This document shows, piece after piece, positions 24,588 through 32,936 of a DNA stretch of 48,577 nt; the stretch's first letter is position 1, and each line of letters begins with the position of its first letter. Source of the DNA: Actinomycetes bacterium. GTDB lineage: Bacteria; Actinomycetota; Thermoleophilia; Solirubrobacterales; Solirubrobacteraceae. The stretch lies in NCBI GenBank assembly GCA_021846845.1, contig JAJZWB010000005.1, positions 1 to 48,577 on the forward strand. The letters run 5' to 3'. The notes beneath the pieces are model-generated. The model did no database searches, was not told the origin of the DNA, and saw only the letters and a program-made list of their open reading frames with translations. The translations under genes were made by a program, and so were the position numbers.

Positions 24588-27020
24588 ATGCACCGCCAAG
24601 GCGCCGGAGCCCGCGTCGCCGTCGCCGCGGCTCTGCTCGCCGCCCTGCTCGCCGCGGCGCTCCCCGGCAGCGCGGCGGCAGCCGCTCGCTTCCGGCCGCG
24701 GATCGGGTTCGCGCTCGGCCTGCTGCCGTCGGGCGGCGCGCAGGAGATCGCCGGTGGCGCGCCGATCCCGGTCGTCTACCACGGCGGTCCGGTGATGCGC
24801 GACGTGACCCTCCACACCGTCTTCTGGGCGCCGAGCGGCTACCGGTTCGACGGCTCGCCGGCGCCGGGGGTGCCGGGCTATCAGGCCCTGATCGAGCAGT
24901 TCCTCTCCGACGTGGCGCATGACTCGGGAACCGGCTCAAGCGTGTTCTCGGTGCTGTCCCAGTACGGCGATCGCGGGGGCCCGGGCTCCTACGGGATCAG
25001 CTACAACCCGGCGGTCGACTCGATCGTCGATGCCGACCCCTACCCGCCGGCGTCGTCGCGGTGCGCGTCGCCCTCGGGTGTGGCGACGTGCTTGACCGAC
25101 CTTGAGCTGCAGCGCGAGCTTGACCGCCTGATCGGGCCGTCGGGCGCGGCCGCCCGTGGCCTGTCGAACATCTGGCTGATCCTGCTGCCGCCCAACGTCG
25201 ACACCTGCACCGCCGTCGGCTCCTGTGCCAGCAACGCCTACGCCGGGTACCACTCCGCCTTCCAGCTCGGCCACGGTGAGACCGTCTACGCCGTGATCCC
25301 CGACCCGCTGATCGAGTACACGCCGACGCCCGGCACCGATCCGGAGGGCAACCCCGAGGCGGAGTCGACGGTCGACACGCTGGCGCACGAGATGGTCGAG
25401 GCGATCACCGATCCGCTCGGGACCGGATGGATGGACCCGAACGGCTTCGAGACCGGCGACAAGTGCGAGAGCGGCCCGCAGACGGGGGCCCCGCTTGGCT
25501 ACGCCCCCGACGGGTCGCCCTACAACCAGGTGATCGACGGGCACGAGTACCTGATCCAGGACATGTGGTCCAACGCGCGCGGCGGCTGCGTGCAGAGCTC
25601 CGCGGCGGTCGCGTCGATACCGCCGCTGCACACGGTGCGGCTGCGGCAGTTCAGCGCCGCCGTGAGCGGCGGCATCGGAGCCGCCAGGCGGGTGCCGGTG
25701 GAGGTGACGCTGATCCGCTCCGGGATCGCCGTCGCCTCCGCCCGCGGGCGCACCCGCGCCGATGGGCGCTGGGGGCCGCTGACGCTGCGCGACCGTGCAG
25801 GGCGGCCGCATGCCGTCGGCGACGACCGGGACGTGCTGCGCATCAGCTATGGCGGGGGCCCGGGCAGTCCCCCGCCGGACCTGATCGCAACCGGGAACGG
25901 GGGCAACCCGTTCACCGCCTCGGGGTGGACCGGCTGGTTCGACCTCGACCATGGCTACGCCGTGGTCTCCCGCGGTTCCCGGGCCGCCGTTCTCGTCGGC
26001 CCGTGCTCGCAGACCGGGGTGCTGACGCTGGCAATCGGGAGGCTGACGGTCTCGCCCACGGACCTGTGCGAGACGGAGGCGGACGCCGCCTTGATCTCGG
26101 CATCGCACATCGGCTCGGGGGTGCCCCTGACCCTGTCCAGCGACGACAACCGCGGCTCCTACCTGCTGCAGCCGGACGGCACCCTGGTCGACATGACGGT
26201 GTCGCTCGGCGAGCCCAACAGCGTCCCGGCGATCGGCAACGGCCAGCTGCTGTTTCGCCCGACCGGCTTTCCGACCTGCACCGCGTTCCTGAGGATCGGC
26301 GCCGTTCGCTGCGTCGGGCTCGTGCCCGGGGCGCGCTACGCCCTGGCGCGCGGCGGCCGCGTGCTCGGGCGCTCCCGCGCCGGGCGAGCGGGCGCGGCGG
26401 AGTTCGCCGGCATGCCGATCGCCGGCGGTGACGTCGTATCGCTGTTCAACGCGGCCGGCCGTCGGCTCACCGGCCTTCACATCGCGCGACTGCGCGTCTC
26501 GATCGTCGGCGATCAGACCACGATCGCGTCGGGGACCTGCCAGCCGGGCGACTACTGGGGCAGGCCGCAGACCTCGCCGCAGCCGAGCGCCGCGATCGGG
26601 CTCGGGATCGGCGGATCGGGGAGGATCTGCCCCCTCAGCGGCCGCGCCGCGGGCCTGCCGGTCGCCGACATCGCCCAGACCGACGACTTCAGCGGCGGCC
26701 AGACGGTCCTCCAGGTGCCGGCGATCGAGTCGACCTCGCCGATCCAGGACGAGACGCTCTACGGCGCCTTCTACGCATCCGCCCAGTCTGGGCTGCCGGG
26801 GCCGCACGGCGCGACCGCAGCGGCCGGCGTGCCGATCTCGCTGACGATCGCCGACGCCGGCTCCGGGGGGGCGGTCGTGTTCCGCGCCGCCAACGTCGAC
26901 ACCGCCCGCGGGGTGCAGGTGAGCGGCCTGCCGCCAGGGGCCTACGTGGCTCGCTGGGTGCTGCGCGACCGAAACGGTGACACCCGGACGGTCATGACGC
27001 GGTTCGACGAGGCCGCCTGA
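24588..27020 (+). CDS. Large secreted protein with HEMVEAITDP motif
   Basis: An 810-residue protein with a clear signal peptide (about 1-32, ending in GSAAAAA). Residues 60-310 resemble secreted actinobacterial proteins related to the phosphate-induced/EXORDIUM group: V-T-L-H-T-V-F-W-A-P, a G-I-S-Y-N-P stretch, and V-D-T-L-A-H-E-M-V-E-A-I-T-D-P with H267-E268 and a downstream G-D-K-C. The H-E-M-V-E part looks like a zinc-peptidase helix but lacks the second histidine of HEXXH, so catalysis is doubtful. The rest (310-810) is beta-rich, with repeated Gly-rich loops and several cysteines; I do not recognise it. TAACGT at 24575-24580 lies 7 bp before the ATG, so a leaderless mRNA is likely. Divergent from thiZ. 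Confidence 0.75.
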   Translation: MHRQGAGARVAVAAALLAALLAAALPGSAAAAARFRPRIGFALGLLPSGGAQEIAGGAPIPVVYHGGPVMRDVTLHTVFWAPSGYRFDGSPAPGVPGYQALIEQFLSDVAHDSGTGSSVFSVLSQYGDRGGPGSYGISYNPAVDSIVDADPYPPASSRCASPSGVATCLTDLELQRELDRLIGPSGAAARGLSNIWLILLPPNVDTCTAVGSCASNAYAGYHSAFQLGHGETVYAVIPDPLIEYTPTPGTDPEGNPEAESTVDTLAHEMVEAITDPLGTGWMDPNGFETGDKCESGPQTGAPLGYAPDGSPYNQVIDGHEYLIQDMWSNARGGCVQSSAAVASIPPLHTVRLRQFSAAVSGGIGAARRVPVEVTLIRSGIAVASARGRTRADGRWGPLTLRDRAGRPHAVGDDRDVLRISYGGGPGSPPPDLIATGNGGNPFTASGWTGWFDLDHGYAVVSRGSRAAVLVGPCSQTGVLTLAIGRLTVSPTDLCETEADAALISASHIGSGVPLTLSSDDNRGSYLLQPDGTLVDMTVSLGEPNSVPAIGNGQLLFRPTGFPTCTAFLRIGAVRCVGLVPGARYALARGGRVLGRSRAGRAGAAEFAGMPIAGGDVVSLFNAAGRRLTGLHIARLRVSIVGDQTTIASGTCQPGDYWGRPQTSPQPSAAIGLGIGGSGRICPLSGRAAGLPVADIAQTDDFSGGQTVLQVPAIESTSPIQDETLYGAFYASAQSGLPGPHGATAAAGVPISLTIADAGSGGAVVFRAANVDTARGVQVSGLPPGAYVARWVLRDRNGDTRTVMTRFDEAA

Positions 27021-27033
27021 GGAGGGGTCCCGA

Positions 27034-27060
27034 GGGTGGCCCGCGGTCGGCCGGCCACCC
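27034..27060. terminator. Hairpin after the secreted-protein gene
   Basis: GGGTGGC (27034-27040) pairs with GCCACCC (27054-27060), 14 bp after the stop codon. There is no T-run, as is common in high-GC actinobacteria. Confidence 0.45.
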
Positions 27061-27143
27061 CGATCGACGCTGAGGCCGGACGGCGCTATCGCCGGTGCCG
27101 GGAGTCGACCGCTCACCGGCCACCGCCGGTCGCGCGGGCCCGG

Positions 27144-27166
27144 CTGGCTGGCCAGCCAGGTATGAT
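27144..27166 (+). promoter_or_regulatory. Palindromic operator candidate and -10 box of the P450 gene
   Basis: CTGGCTGGCCAGCCAG (27144-27159) is a perfect 16-bp palindrome lying directly before TATGAT (27161-27166). It therefore covers the -35/-10 spacer of the likely promoter of the P450 gene, the position a repressor would need. No good -35 box is visible, so an activator-dependent promoter is also possible. Confidence 0.5.
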
Positions 27167-27198
27167 CTGCACGCCCATCGGCTCGTGAGGAGGAGCAG

Positions 27199-28431
27199 AT
27201 GACATCGACACGCGGCGACCTTGACCGGTTGCTTCTGACGGAGCGCGAGCACTGGCGGGACGGCCCGCCGCACGAGCTCTTCGCTCGGTTGCGCTCCGAG
27301 TGCCCCGTCCACTGGACCGCCCGCGTCACCGAGTACCCGCAGGAGGCGGGTTACTGGTCGGTGACCCGTGCCCAGGATGTGCACACCGTCAGCCGTGACT
27401 GGCGGACCTACTCGTCCGCATCGGGCGTCACCGCTGTCTCTGACCTGTTCATGGAGCTGATGCAGGCGATGTTCATCGGCATGGACCCGCCCAAGCACGA
27501 CCGCCTGAAGATGCTCTTCCAGGCCGGCTTCACCCCGAAGCGGATCGCCGCTCACGAGGCGGAGATCCGGCGCATCGTGACCGAGGTGCTGGACCGGCTC
27601 GAGGGCCGGGATGCCTGCGACCTGGTCGCCGACGTCGCGCAGCCGGCGGTCTCCCGGGTGATCGGGAGCTTCATGGGCATCCCGCCTGGCGATGACGCGA
27701 TCTGGGCGCGGCTGATGAACACCTCGCTGGCGGCCGGAGACCCGGACCTGGCGCCGGAGGGCATCCAGGGGATCCTCGCCAGTGAGGTGCCGGAGATCTT
27801 CCGTCGCTGCTCGGAGATGATCGCGCAGCGCCGCGAGCGCCCCACCGACGATCTCACGTCGGTGCTCGTGCACGCCGAGATCGAGGGCCAGCGCCTGGAG
27901 GAGCACGAGATCGTGATGGGCTTCTTCCTGCTGGTGGCGGCCGGCAACGACTCGACCAAGGCGACCTACTGCAGCGGGCTGCGGGCGCTGATCGAGCACC
28001 CGGACCAGCGCGCCCTGCTCCTGGCGGACCCCTCCCTGATCCCGAGCGCGGTCGAGGAGTCGCTGCGGATGTTCCCCGCCTTCGCCCACTTCCGTCGCAC
28101 CGCCACGTGCGACACCGAGCTCGCGGGCCGGCCGATCCGGGCGGGTGACAAGGTCGTGATGTGGTACGTGTCGTCCAACCGGGACGAGACCCGCTACGAG
28201 GATCCGGACCGCTTCGACGTGCGTCGCGACCCCGAGCACCAGGCGTTCGGCGCCGGAGGACGCCACTTCTGCCTCGGCGCGGCGCTCGCCCGCCTGGAGC
28301 TTCGGATCATGTTCGAGGAGACGCTCGCCCGGTGGCCGGCGATGGAGCTCGACGGAGCTCCGGCGTTCGTCGAGTCGGGGTTCGTCAACCAGCTCAAGAC
28401 GCTGCCGGTCACGCTCGGGCCGCGGGCCTGA
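27199..28431 (+). CDS. Cytochrome P450 (class I, bacterial)
   Basis: A 410-residue soluble monooxygenase with all hallmarks: the I-helix oxygen-activation segment A-A-G-N-D-S-T-K (Asn where Thr/His is often found), E-S-L-R of the ExxR motif, and the heme loop [11 protein letters not shown] with Cys358 as the iron ligand. M-D-P-P-K-H-D-R-L near 95 is the usual C-helix entry. It is similar in style to the CYP125/CYP142/CYP124 lipid or steroid hydroxylases, but the substrate is not readable. GAGGAGGAG just upstream fixes the ATG. No ferredoxin or reductase gene is adjacent. A palindrome sits over its promoter. Confidence 0.93.
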   Translation: MTSTRGDLDRLLLTEREHWRDGPPHELFARLRSECPVHWTARVTEYPQEAGYWSVTRAQDVHTVSRDWRTYSSASGVTAVSDLFMELMQAMFIGMDPPKHDRLKMLFQAGFTPKRIAAHEAEIRRIVTEVLDRLEGRDACDLVADVAQPAVSRVIGSFMGIPPGDDAIWARLMNTSLAAGDPDLAPEGIQGILASEVPEIFRRCSEMIAQRRERPTDDLTSVLVHAEIEGQRLEEHEIVMGFFLLVAAGNDSTKATYCSGLRALIEHPDQRALLLADPSLIPSAVEESLRMFPAFAHFRRTATCDTELAGRPIRAGDKVVMWYVSSNRDETRYEDPDRFDVRRDPEHQAFGAGGRHFCLGAALARLELRIMFEETLARWPAMELDGAPAFVESGFVNQLKTLPVTLGPRA

Positions 28432-28439
28432 GGCCCGCG
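28421..28439 (+). terminator. Hairpin with the P450 stop codon as its loop
   Basis: CGCGGGCC (28421-28428), TGA (28429-28431, the stop codon) and GGCCCGCG (28432-28439) form a perfect 8-bp stem with a three-base loop. It is followed by a GGCGCCCCGTC direct repeat but no T-run. It may act as a terminator or protect the 3' end. Confidence 0.45.
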
Positions 28440-28600
28440 CTGCCGGGGGCGCCCCGTCGGCGCCCCGTCGGCGCCCCGGGACCGCGCGCGGCGGATTCGC
28501 GAACCAGGGGCGAGAACTACGGATCGGCCGCGAGGACGGGTCCGGATGCGGCACGGGCCGCCGGCAGGGAGCCTGGTTGTCACTTCAGAGAGGTGGTCCG

Positions 28601-30121
28601 ATGGCAACGTACTCACCGCCCGTGGCGCGCTATCCGGTGCGCGTGGAGGGGCACCTGGAGCATCCCTCCCGCTGGCTGTGGCTGTTGAAGTGGCTGCTCG
28701 CGATCCCGCACTACATCGTCCTGGCCGTGCTGTGGATCGCCTTCGTGGTCAGCGCGGCGATCTCGTTCGCAGCGGTCCTGTTCACCGGCCGCTACCCGCG
28801 CTCCCTGTTCGAGTTCAACCTGGGTGTCCTGCGCTGGTCATGGCGGGTGGAGTTCTACGCCTACGGCGCGAACGGGACCGATCGCTACCCGCCGTTCACG
28901 CTCGACGACGACCCGGCGTATCCGGCGAGGCTGGAGATCTCCTATCCCGAGCGGCAGCGCAGGGGGCTGTCGCTGATCGGCTGGTGGCTGGCCGGGATCC
29001 CGCAGTACATCGTCGCCGGCGTTTTCATCGGCGGGGGAGGAACCGTCGGATGGAGCGCGGCGGACCGGTCGTGGGCGGGCGTGACCTGGATCGGGCTGAT
29101 CGGCCTGCTCGTGCTCGTCGCCGCGGTGGTGCTCCTGTTCCGCGGCGAGTACCCGCGCTCGATCTTCGACTTCGTGCTCGGACTCAATCGCTGGGTGCTG
29201 CGCGTCGCGGCCTACGCGGCGGTGATGACCCCCGAGTACCCGCCGTTCCGGATCGACGCCGGCGAGCGGGAGCCGACCGTCACCCTGACGGTGGCGCCAC
29301 CGAGCTCGCCCGACGCGCCGACCGGGACCGGTGCGCCCGTCGCCGGCTCCACGCCTCCGGCGCGGTCAGCCGCGCCACCGGCCGGGACGCCCCCGTCGGC
29401 CGCCGACCACACCGCATCGCCGTCGGAGCCGGAGGCCTTCACCGCCACCGGGCGCCGGCCGGTGAGATGGGGACCGGGCAGGGTCTCGGTGCTCGTCGTG
29501 GCCAGCCTCGCGGCGCTGCTGGCGGCGGCCGCGATCGCGGCGGGCGGCGTGGGGATCGTGCTCGATCAGACCCAGCGTGACGCGAGCGGCTACCTGATGA
29601 CCGGGGCGAGGACCTACTCGACCGGCACCTACGCCCTGGTCTCGGCCAGCTACCGCGGCGGCACCGGCAACGATCCGCTGGTCGCGCGCGACCTGCTCGG
29701 CGAGATCCGCGTCCGCGTCGACAGCGTGCGTCCCGTGTTCCTGGGGATCGCGCCCGAGAGCGCCGTCGACCTCTACCTGGCGGGCGTCGCCCATGCCCGC
29801 GGTCCCGGGTTCGACACCCCCAGCGTCGAGTTCCGCGTGATCGCCGGAGGCGCGCCGAGCTCACCCCCGAGCGCGCACACGTTCTGGAGCGCCAGCGCGC
29901 TCGGGGCGGGGCAGCACACGATCACCTGGAGCCCGCAGGCCGGCAACTGGCGCGTGGTGCTGATGAACGCCGACGGCTCGGCCGGCGTCACCGGCAACGT
30001 CAGCGTCGGTGCCCAGCTTCCGCACCTGCTCACGATCGCGATCGCGGTGCTCGGCGGCGGGATCATGCTGCTGATGCTCAGCGCCGGCGCGATCTACCTC
30101 GCCGCGACCGGCCGTCGCTGA
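28601..30121 (+). CDS. DUF4389-domain membrane protein
   Basis: A 506-residue protein. Residues 10-225 hold two DUF4389-type units: each has a [12 protein letters not shown] or W-W-L-A-G-I-P-Q-Y helix, a hydrophobic span, and [12 protein letters not shown] or [12 protein letters not shown] followed by Y-P-P-F. Then come a Pro/Ala/Thr linker (230-285), a membrane segment (about 300-325), an external beta-rich domain of about 150 residues and a last membrane segment (about 478-503). The function is unknown. GAGAGG lies 7 bp upstream of ATG 28601; an upstream in-frame TTG at 28577 is less likely because it precedes that site. Confidence 0.8.
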   Translation: MATYSPPVARYPVRVEGHLEHPSRWLWLLKWLLAIPHYIVLAVLWIAFVVSAAISFAAVLFTGRYPRSLFEFNLGVLRWSWRVEFYAYGANGTDRYPPFTLDDDPAYPARLEISYPERQRRGLSLIGWWLAGIPQYIVAGVFIGGGGTVGWSAADRSWAGVTWIGLIGLLVLVAAVVLLFRGEYPRSIFDFVLGLNRWVLRVAAYAAVMTPEYPPFRIDAGEREPTVTLTVAPPSSPDAPTGTGAPVAGSTPPARSAAPPAGTPPSAADHTASPSEPEAFTATGRRPVRWGPGRVSVLVVASLAALLAAAAIAAGGVGIVLDQTQRDASGYLMTGARTYSTGTYALVSASYRGGTGNDPLVARDLLGEIRVRVDSVRPVFLGIAPESAVDLYLAGVAHARGPGFDTPSVEFRVIAGGAPSSPPSAHTFWSASALGAGQHTITWSPQAGNWRVVLMNADGSAGVTGNVSVGAQLPHLLTIAIAVLGGGIMLLMLSAGAIYLAATGRR

Positions 30122-30193
30122 CCGGCGACGCTAGCGGGCGGTCGGTGACGCGCGACGCTCGCGGGCGTTCGCCGACCGGCCACCCGGGCGCCG

Positions 30194-30841
30194 TCAGCCG
30201 CCGAGACCCCCGAGAACCGTGAACGGGCTCCAGATGCGCTCGTCGTAAACGGCGAGCGCATTGGCCTCGACGGTCACCGCACGGCCAGCTCCGAGCTCGT
30301 CTCGCAGCCGCTTCGCCAGCCGCTGCGCGCTGTCCTCGTCGTCGGCCCCGATCAGCACCCAATCGTGGCGGCGGATGTTCGGAAGTCCCTCATCCTCGAG
30401 GCGCCGGGAGAGCTCGTGGGCCCCGCGGCGCGACTCGCACTGGACTCGCACCTCGAACTCGGGGTAGCCCTGCCGGGCGGACTCCTCACGTTCACGCGCG
30501 ACCCGCTCCTCGTGCTCGGGCTCGCCGGGGACGTCGCCGGCCGGCAGCGGGGTGTCGGGATCCTCCCAGCGCTCGGCGACCGGATGCCAGCGCGCCAGAT
30601 CGATCGCCGCGCTCCATCCGTGGCGCCGCGCGAGCCCGTCGATCAACCGCTGCGCACGCTGCGCCTGCTCGCGCGTTCCCGCATAGCAGAAGACCTCCGC
30701 CCCGTCGACCGAAACCGTGACCCGATCGGCGAACGAGTTGGCGAGGTCGTGCTCGAGCTCGGGGCCGCCCAGCAACCGGCCGAGCGCGCGGGCCTCGCCC
30801 GTGTCGCCCAGCTCGATCCGCAGCCTCCAGTCGTCGCTCAC
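30194..30841 (-). CDS. Conserved-looking cytoplasmic protein of unknown function
   Basis: About 215 residues, soluble and charged. Two halves look alike: R-I-E-L-G-D-T-G-E-A-R-A-L-G-R-L-L near the start and F-E-V-R-V-Q-C-E-S-R-R-G-A-H-E-L-S-R-R-L in the second half, each followed by V-T-V-S-V-D-G/W-V-L-I-G-A-D-D and a helix R-A-Q-R-L-I or S-A-Q-R-L-A-K-R-L. This suggests a duplicated beta-alpha-beta unit, perhaps ferredoxin-like. A highly charged helix (E-H-E-E-R-V-A-R-E-R-E-E-S-A-R) links them. I do not recognise a family. Start GTG 30841 (S-D-D-W-R-L) is preferred; GTG 30850 would add three residues. No ribosome-binding site is visible. Divergent from the ABC exporter by 47 bp. Confidence 0.65.
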   Translation of the reverse strand: MSDDWRLRIELGDTGEARALGRLLGGPELEHDLANSFADRVTVSVDGAEVFCYAGTREQAQRAQRLIDGLARRHGWSAAIDLARWHPVAERWEDPDTPLPAGDVPGEPEHEERVAREREESARQGYPEFEVRVQCESRRGAHELSRRLEDEGLPNIRRHDWVLIGADDEDSAQRLAKRLRDELGAGRAVTVEANALAVYDERIWSPFTVLGGLGG

Positions 30842-30888
30842 CGCGCACACAGTAGCTGGATGCAGGAGCGGCCAACGGGTGCGCCATC

Positions 30889-32790
30889 ATGAGTCGGATC
30901 ATGAGCAGCGGCAACCGAGGATTCGCAAGCGCGCACGGCGGCACCGGACCTGGCCTGCGCGCCGCTCTCGGCGGCACTCCCAGGCGTGAGCCCACGCCTC
31001 TGATGGACCCCACGCGCGAGCGCGACAGGCGCAGGATCCTGGCCCTGTTCAGGCCGTATCGGGTCCGCCTGGCCGTGGTGCTGGTCCTGATCGTGATCTC
31101 CGCGGGAGTGAGCATGCTGAGCCCGTTCCTGCTGCGCACCGCGCTGAACGTCGGCCTGGGCGAGCACGACGCGACCGTCCTGGCCGAGACGGTGCTGGGG
31201 ATGATCGGCGTGGCGATCTTCGCCAACGCCACCGGCGTCTGGCAGACCTACATGTCCAACGTCGTGGGCCAGCGCGTGATGCACGACCTCCGCGCCGCCG
31301 TCTACCACCGGCTGCAGAAGATGTCGCTGGCGTTCTTCACGCGCACGCGCACGGGCGAGATCCAGTCGAGGATCGCCAACGACATCGGGGGACTGGACAG
31401 CGTCGTGACTACGACCGCGACGACGATCGCCTCCAACGCCACCACCGTGATCGCGGCGCTGGTCGCGATGTGCCTGCTCGACTGGCGGCTGGCCGTCTTC
31501 TCGCTCGTGTTCGTGCCGCCGTCGGTCTGGATGACCCGCCGCGTCGGCAGGATCCGCCGACGGATAACGACCGAGCAGCAGAGGCGCCTGGCCGACATGT
31601 CCGCTCTCGTGGCCGAGTCGCTGTCGGTGTCCGGGATCATGCTCGGCAAGACGATGGGTCGCGGCGGCGACCTCGCCGACAGGTTCACGCGTGACTCCAA
31701 GGGCATCGCCGACCTGGAGGTGCGCAGCCGGATGGCCGGTCGCTGGATGATGGCGACGATCCAGTTCGTGTTCGCCGCCCAGCCGGCCGTCATCTACTGG
31801 CTCGCCGGTCAGTCGTTCATCGGGTCGGTGGACATCGGGACCGTCGTCGCCTTCACCACCCTGCAGACGCGCCTGCTGTTCCCGATCAACTCGCTGCTCG
31901 GAGTCCAGGCCGAGATGGAGTCGTCGCTGGCGCTGTTCGACCGGATCTTCGAGTACCTGGACCTGCCGATCGACATCGTCGAGGCTCAGGACCCGGTGGT
32001 GCTGCGACCCGACGAGGTGCTGGGCGAGGTGCGCATGGAGGGGGTCCACTTCCGCTACGCGGAGCCCGGCTCGGCGAGCTCCGACGAGGGGCGGGAGTGG
32101 ACGCTTGACGGCATCGACCTCGTCGTCGCGCCGGGCACCCGCACCGCGATCGTCGGCGAGACGGGGTCGGGCAAGACGACGCTCGGCTACCTGATCGCTC
32201 GCCTCTACGAGCCCCAGCGCGGGCGGGTGACGATCGACGGGGTCGACATCCGCGACGTCTCGCTCGCGTCGCTGGCCGCGACCGTGGGGGTCGTCTCCCA
32301 GGAGACCTATCTATTCCACGCCTCGGTGCGTGAGAACCTGCGCTTCGCGGCCCCCGACGCGAGCGATGCGGAGATCGAGGACGCGGCGCGCACGGCCCGG
32401 ATCCACGACCTGATCGCCTCGCTTCCCGACGGCTACGACACGGTGGTGGGCGAGCGCGGCTACCGCTTCTCCGGCGGGGAGAAGCAGCGGATGGCGATCG
32501 CCCGCACGATCCTGCGCAACCCGCCCGTGCTGGTGCTCGACGAGGCGACCAGCTCGCTGGACACCCAGACCGAATACGCGGTGCAGGCCGAGCTGGAGCG
32601 CCTCTCGGAGGGGCGCACCACGATCACGATCGCCCATCGCCTGTCGACGGTGCGCGACGCGGACCAGATCGTGGTCGTGGATGCGGGGCGGATCGTCGAG
32701 CGCGGCACGCACGAGGAGCTGCTGGAGCGCGGCGGCATCTACTCGGCGCTTGTCACGCGCGACGTCACCGAGGAGGCGGTCGGGGGCTGA
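30889..32790 (+). CDS. ABC exporter half-transporter (MsbA/MdlB-like)
   Basis: A 633-residue protein with an N-terminal six-helix exporter domain (about 60-345; F-F-T-R-T-R-T-G-E-I-Q-S-R near 140 is the coupling region) and a C-terminal ATPase: Walker A GETGSGKT near 423, V-V-S-Q-E-T-Y-L-F, signature FSGGEKQR, Walker B V-L-V-L-D-E-A-T-S-S-L-D and AHRLST. Such proteins dimerise and export lipids, peptides or drugs. Here it could be a homodimer, since no partner gene is adjacent. The first 45 residues are low-complexity. Starts at 30889 and 30901 both lack a nearby ribosome-binding site. Confidence 0.92.
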   Translation: MSRIMSSGNRGFASAHGGTGPGLRAALGGTPRREPTPLMDPTRERDRRRILALFRPYRVRLAVVLVLIVISAGVSMLSPFLLRTALNVGLGEHDATVLAETVLGMIGVAIFANATGVWQTYMSNVVGQRVMHDLRAAVYHRLQKMSLAFFTRTRTGEIQSRIANDIGGLDSVVTTTATTIASNATTVIAALVAMCLLDWRLAVFSLVFVPPSVWMTRRVGRIRRRITTEQQRRLADMSALVAESLSVSGIMLGKTMGRGGDLADRFTRDSKGIADLEVRSRMAGRWMMATIQFVFAAQPAVIYWLAGQSFIGSVDIGTVVAFTTLQTRLLFPINSLLGVQAEMESSLALFDRIFEYLDLPIDIVEAQDPVVLRPDEVLGEVRMEGVHFRYAEPGSASSDEGREWTLDGIDLVVAPGTRTAIVGETGSGKTTLGYLIARLYEPQRGRVTIDGVDIRDVSLASLAATVGVVSQETYLFHASVRENLRFAAPDASDAEIEDAARTARIHDLIASLPDGYDTVVGERGYRFSGGEKQRMAIARTILRNPPVLVLDEATSSLDTQTEYAVQAELERLSEGRTTITIAHRLSTVRDADQIVVVDAGRIVERGTHEELLERGGIYSALVTRDVTEEAVGG

Positions 32791-32860
32791 GCACCGCCCG
32801 ACCAGGGCCCGCTCGGCCCGGGGGCGCCGCCGCCCGGATCGCGGTCACAGCCGCCCGGCC

Positions 32861-32893
32861 TTGCGAGGCACGACCCGAGCGTCTAGCCTCGGG
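32861..32893 (+). promoter_or_regulatory. Promoter with overlapping inverted repeat upstream of the peptidase gene
   Basis: TTGCGA (32861-32866) and TAGCCT (32884-32889) are 17 bp apart. CCCGAG (32874-32879) and CTCGGG (32888-32893) form an inverted repeat that straddles the -10 box, a good place for a repressor. The peptidase ATG is 47 bp downstream of the -10 box, with GGGGAGGA 6 bp before it. Confidence 0.45.
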
Positions 32894-32936
32894 TGCGCGG
32901 TAGGCGGGCCCGGACCAAGACAGGGGAGGAATCGGC

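Noticed and set aside
24936-27329. Minus-strand frame of 797 codons opposite the secreted protein
   Set aside because: Low-complexity Arg/Gly/Asp composition with no motif; the plus strand has a signal peptide and a coherent product.
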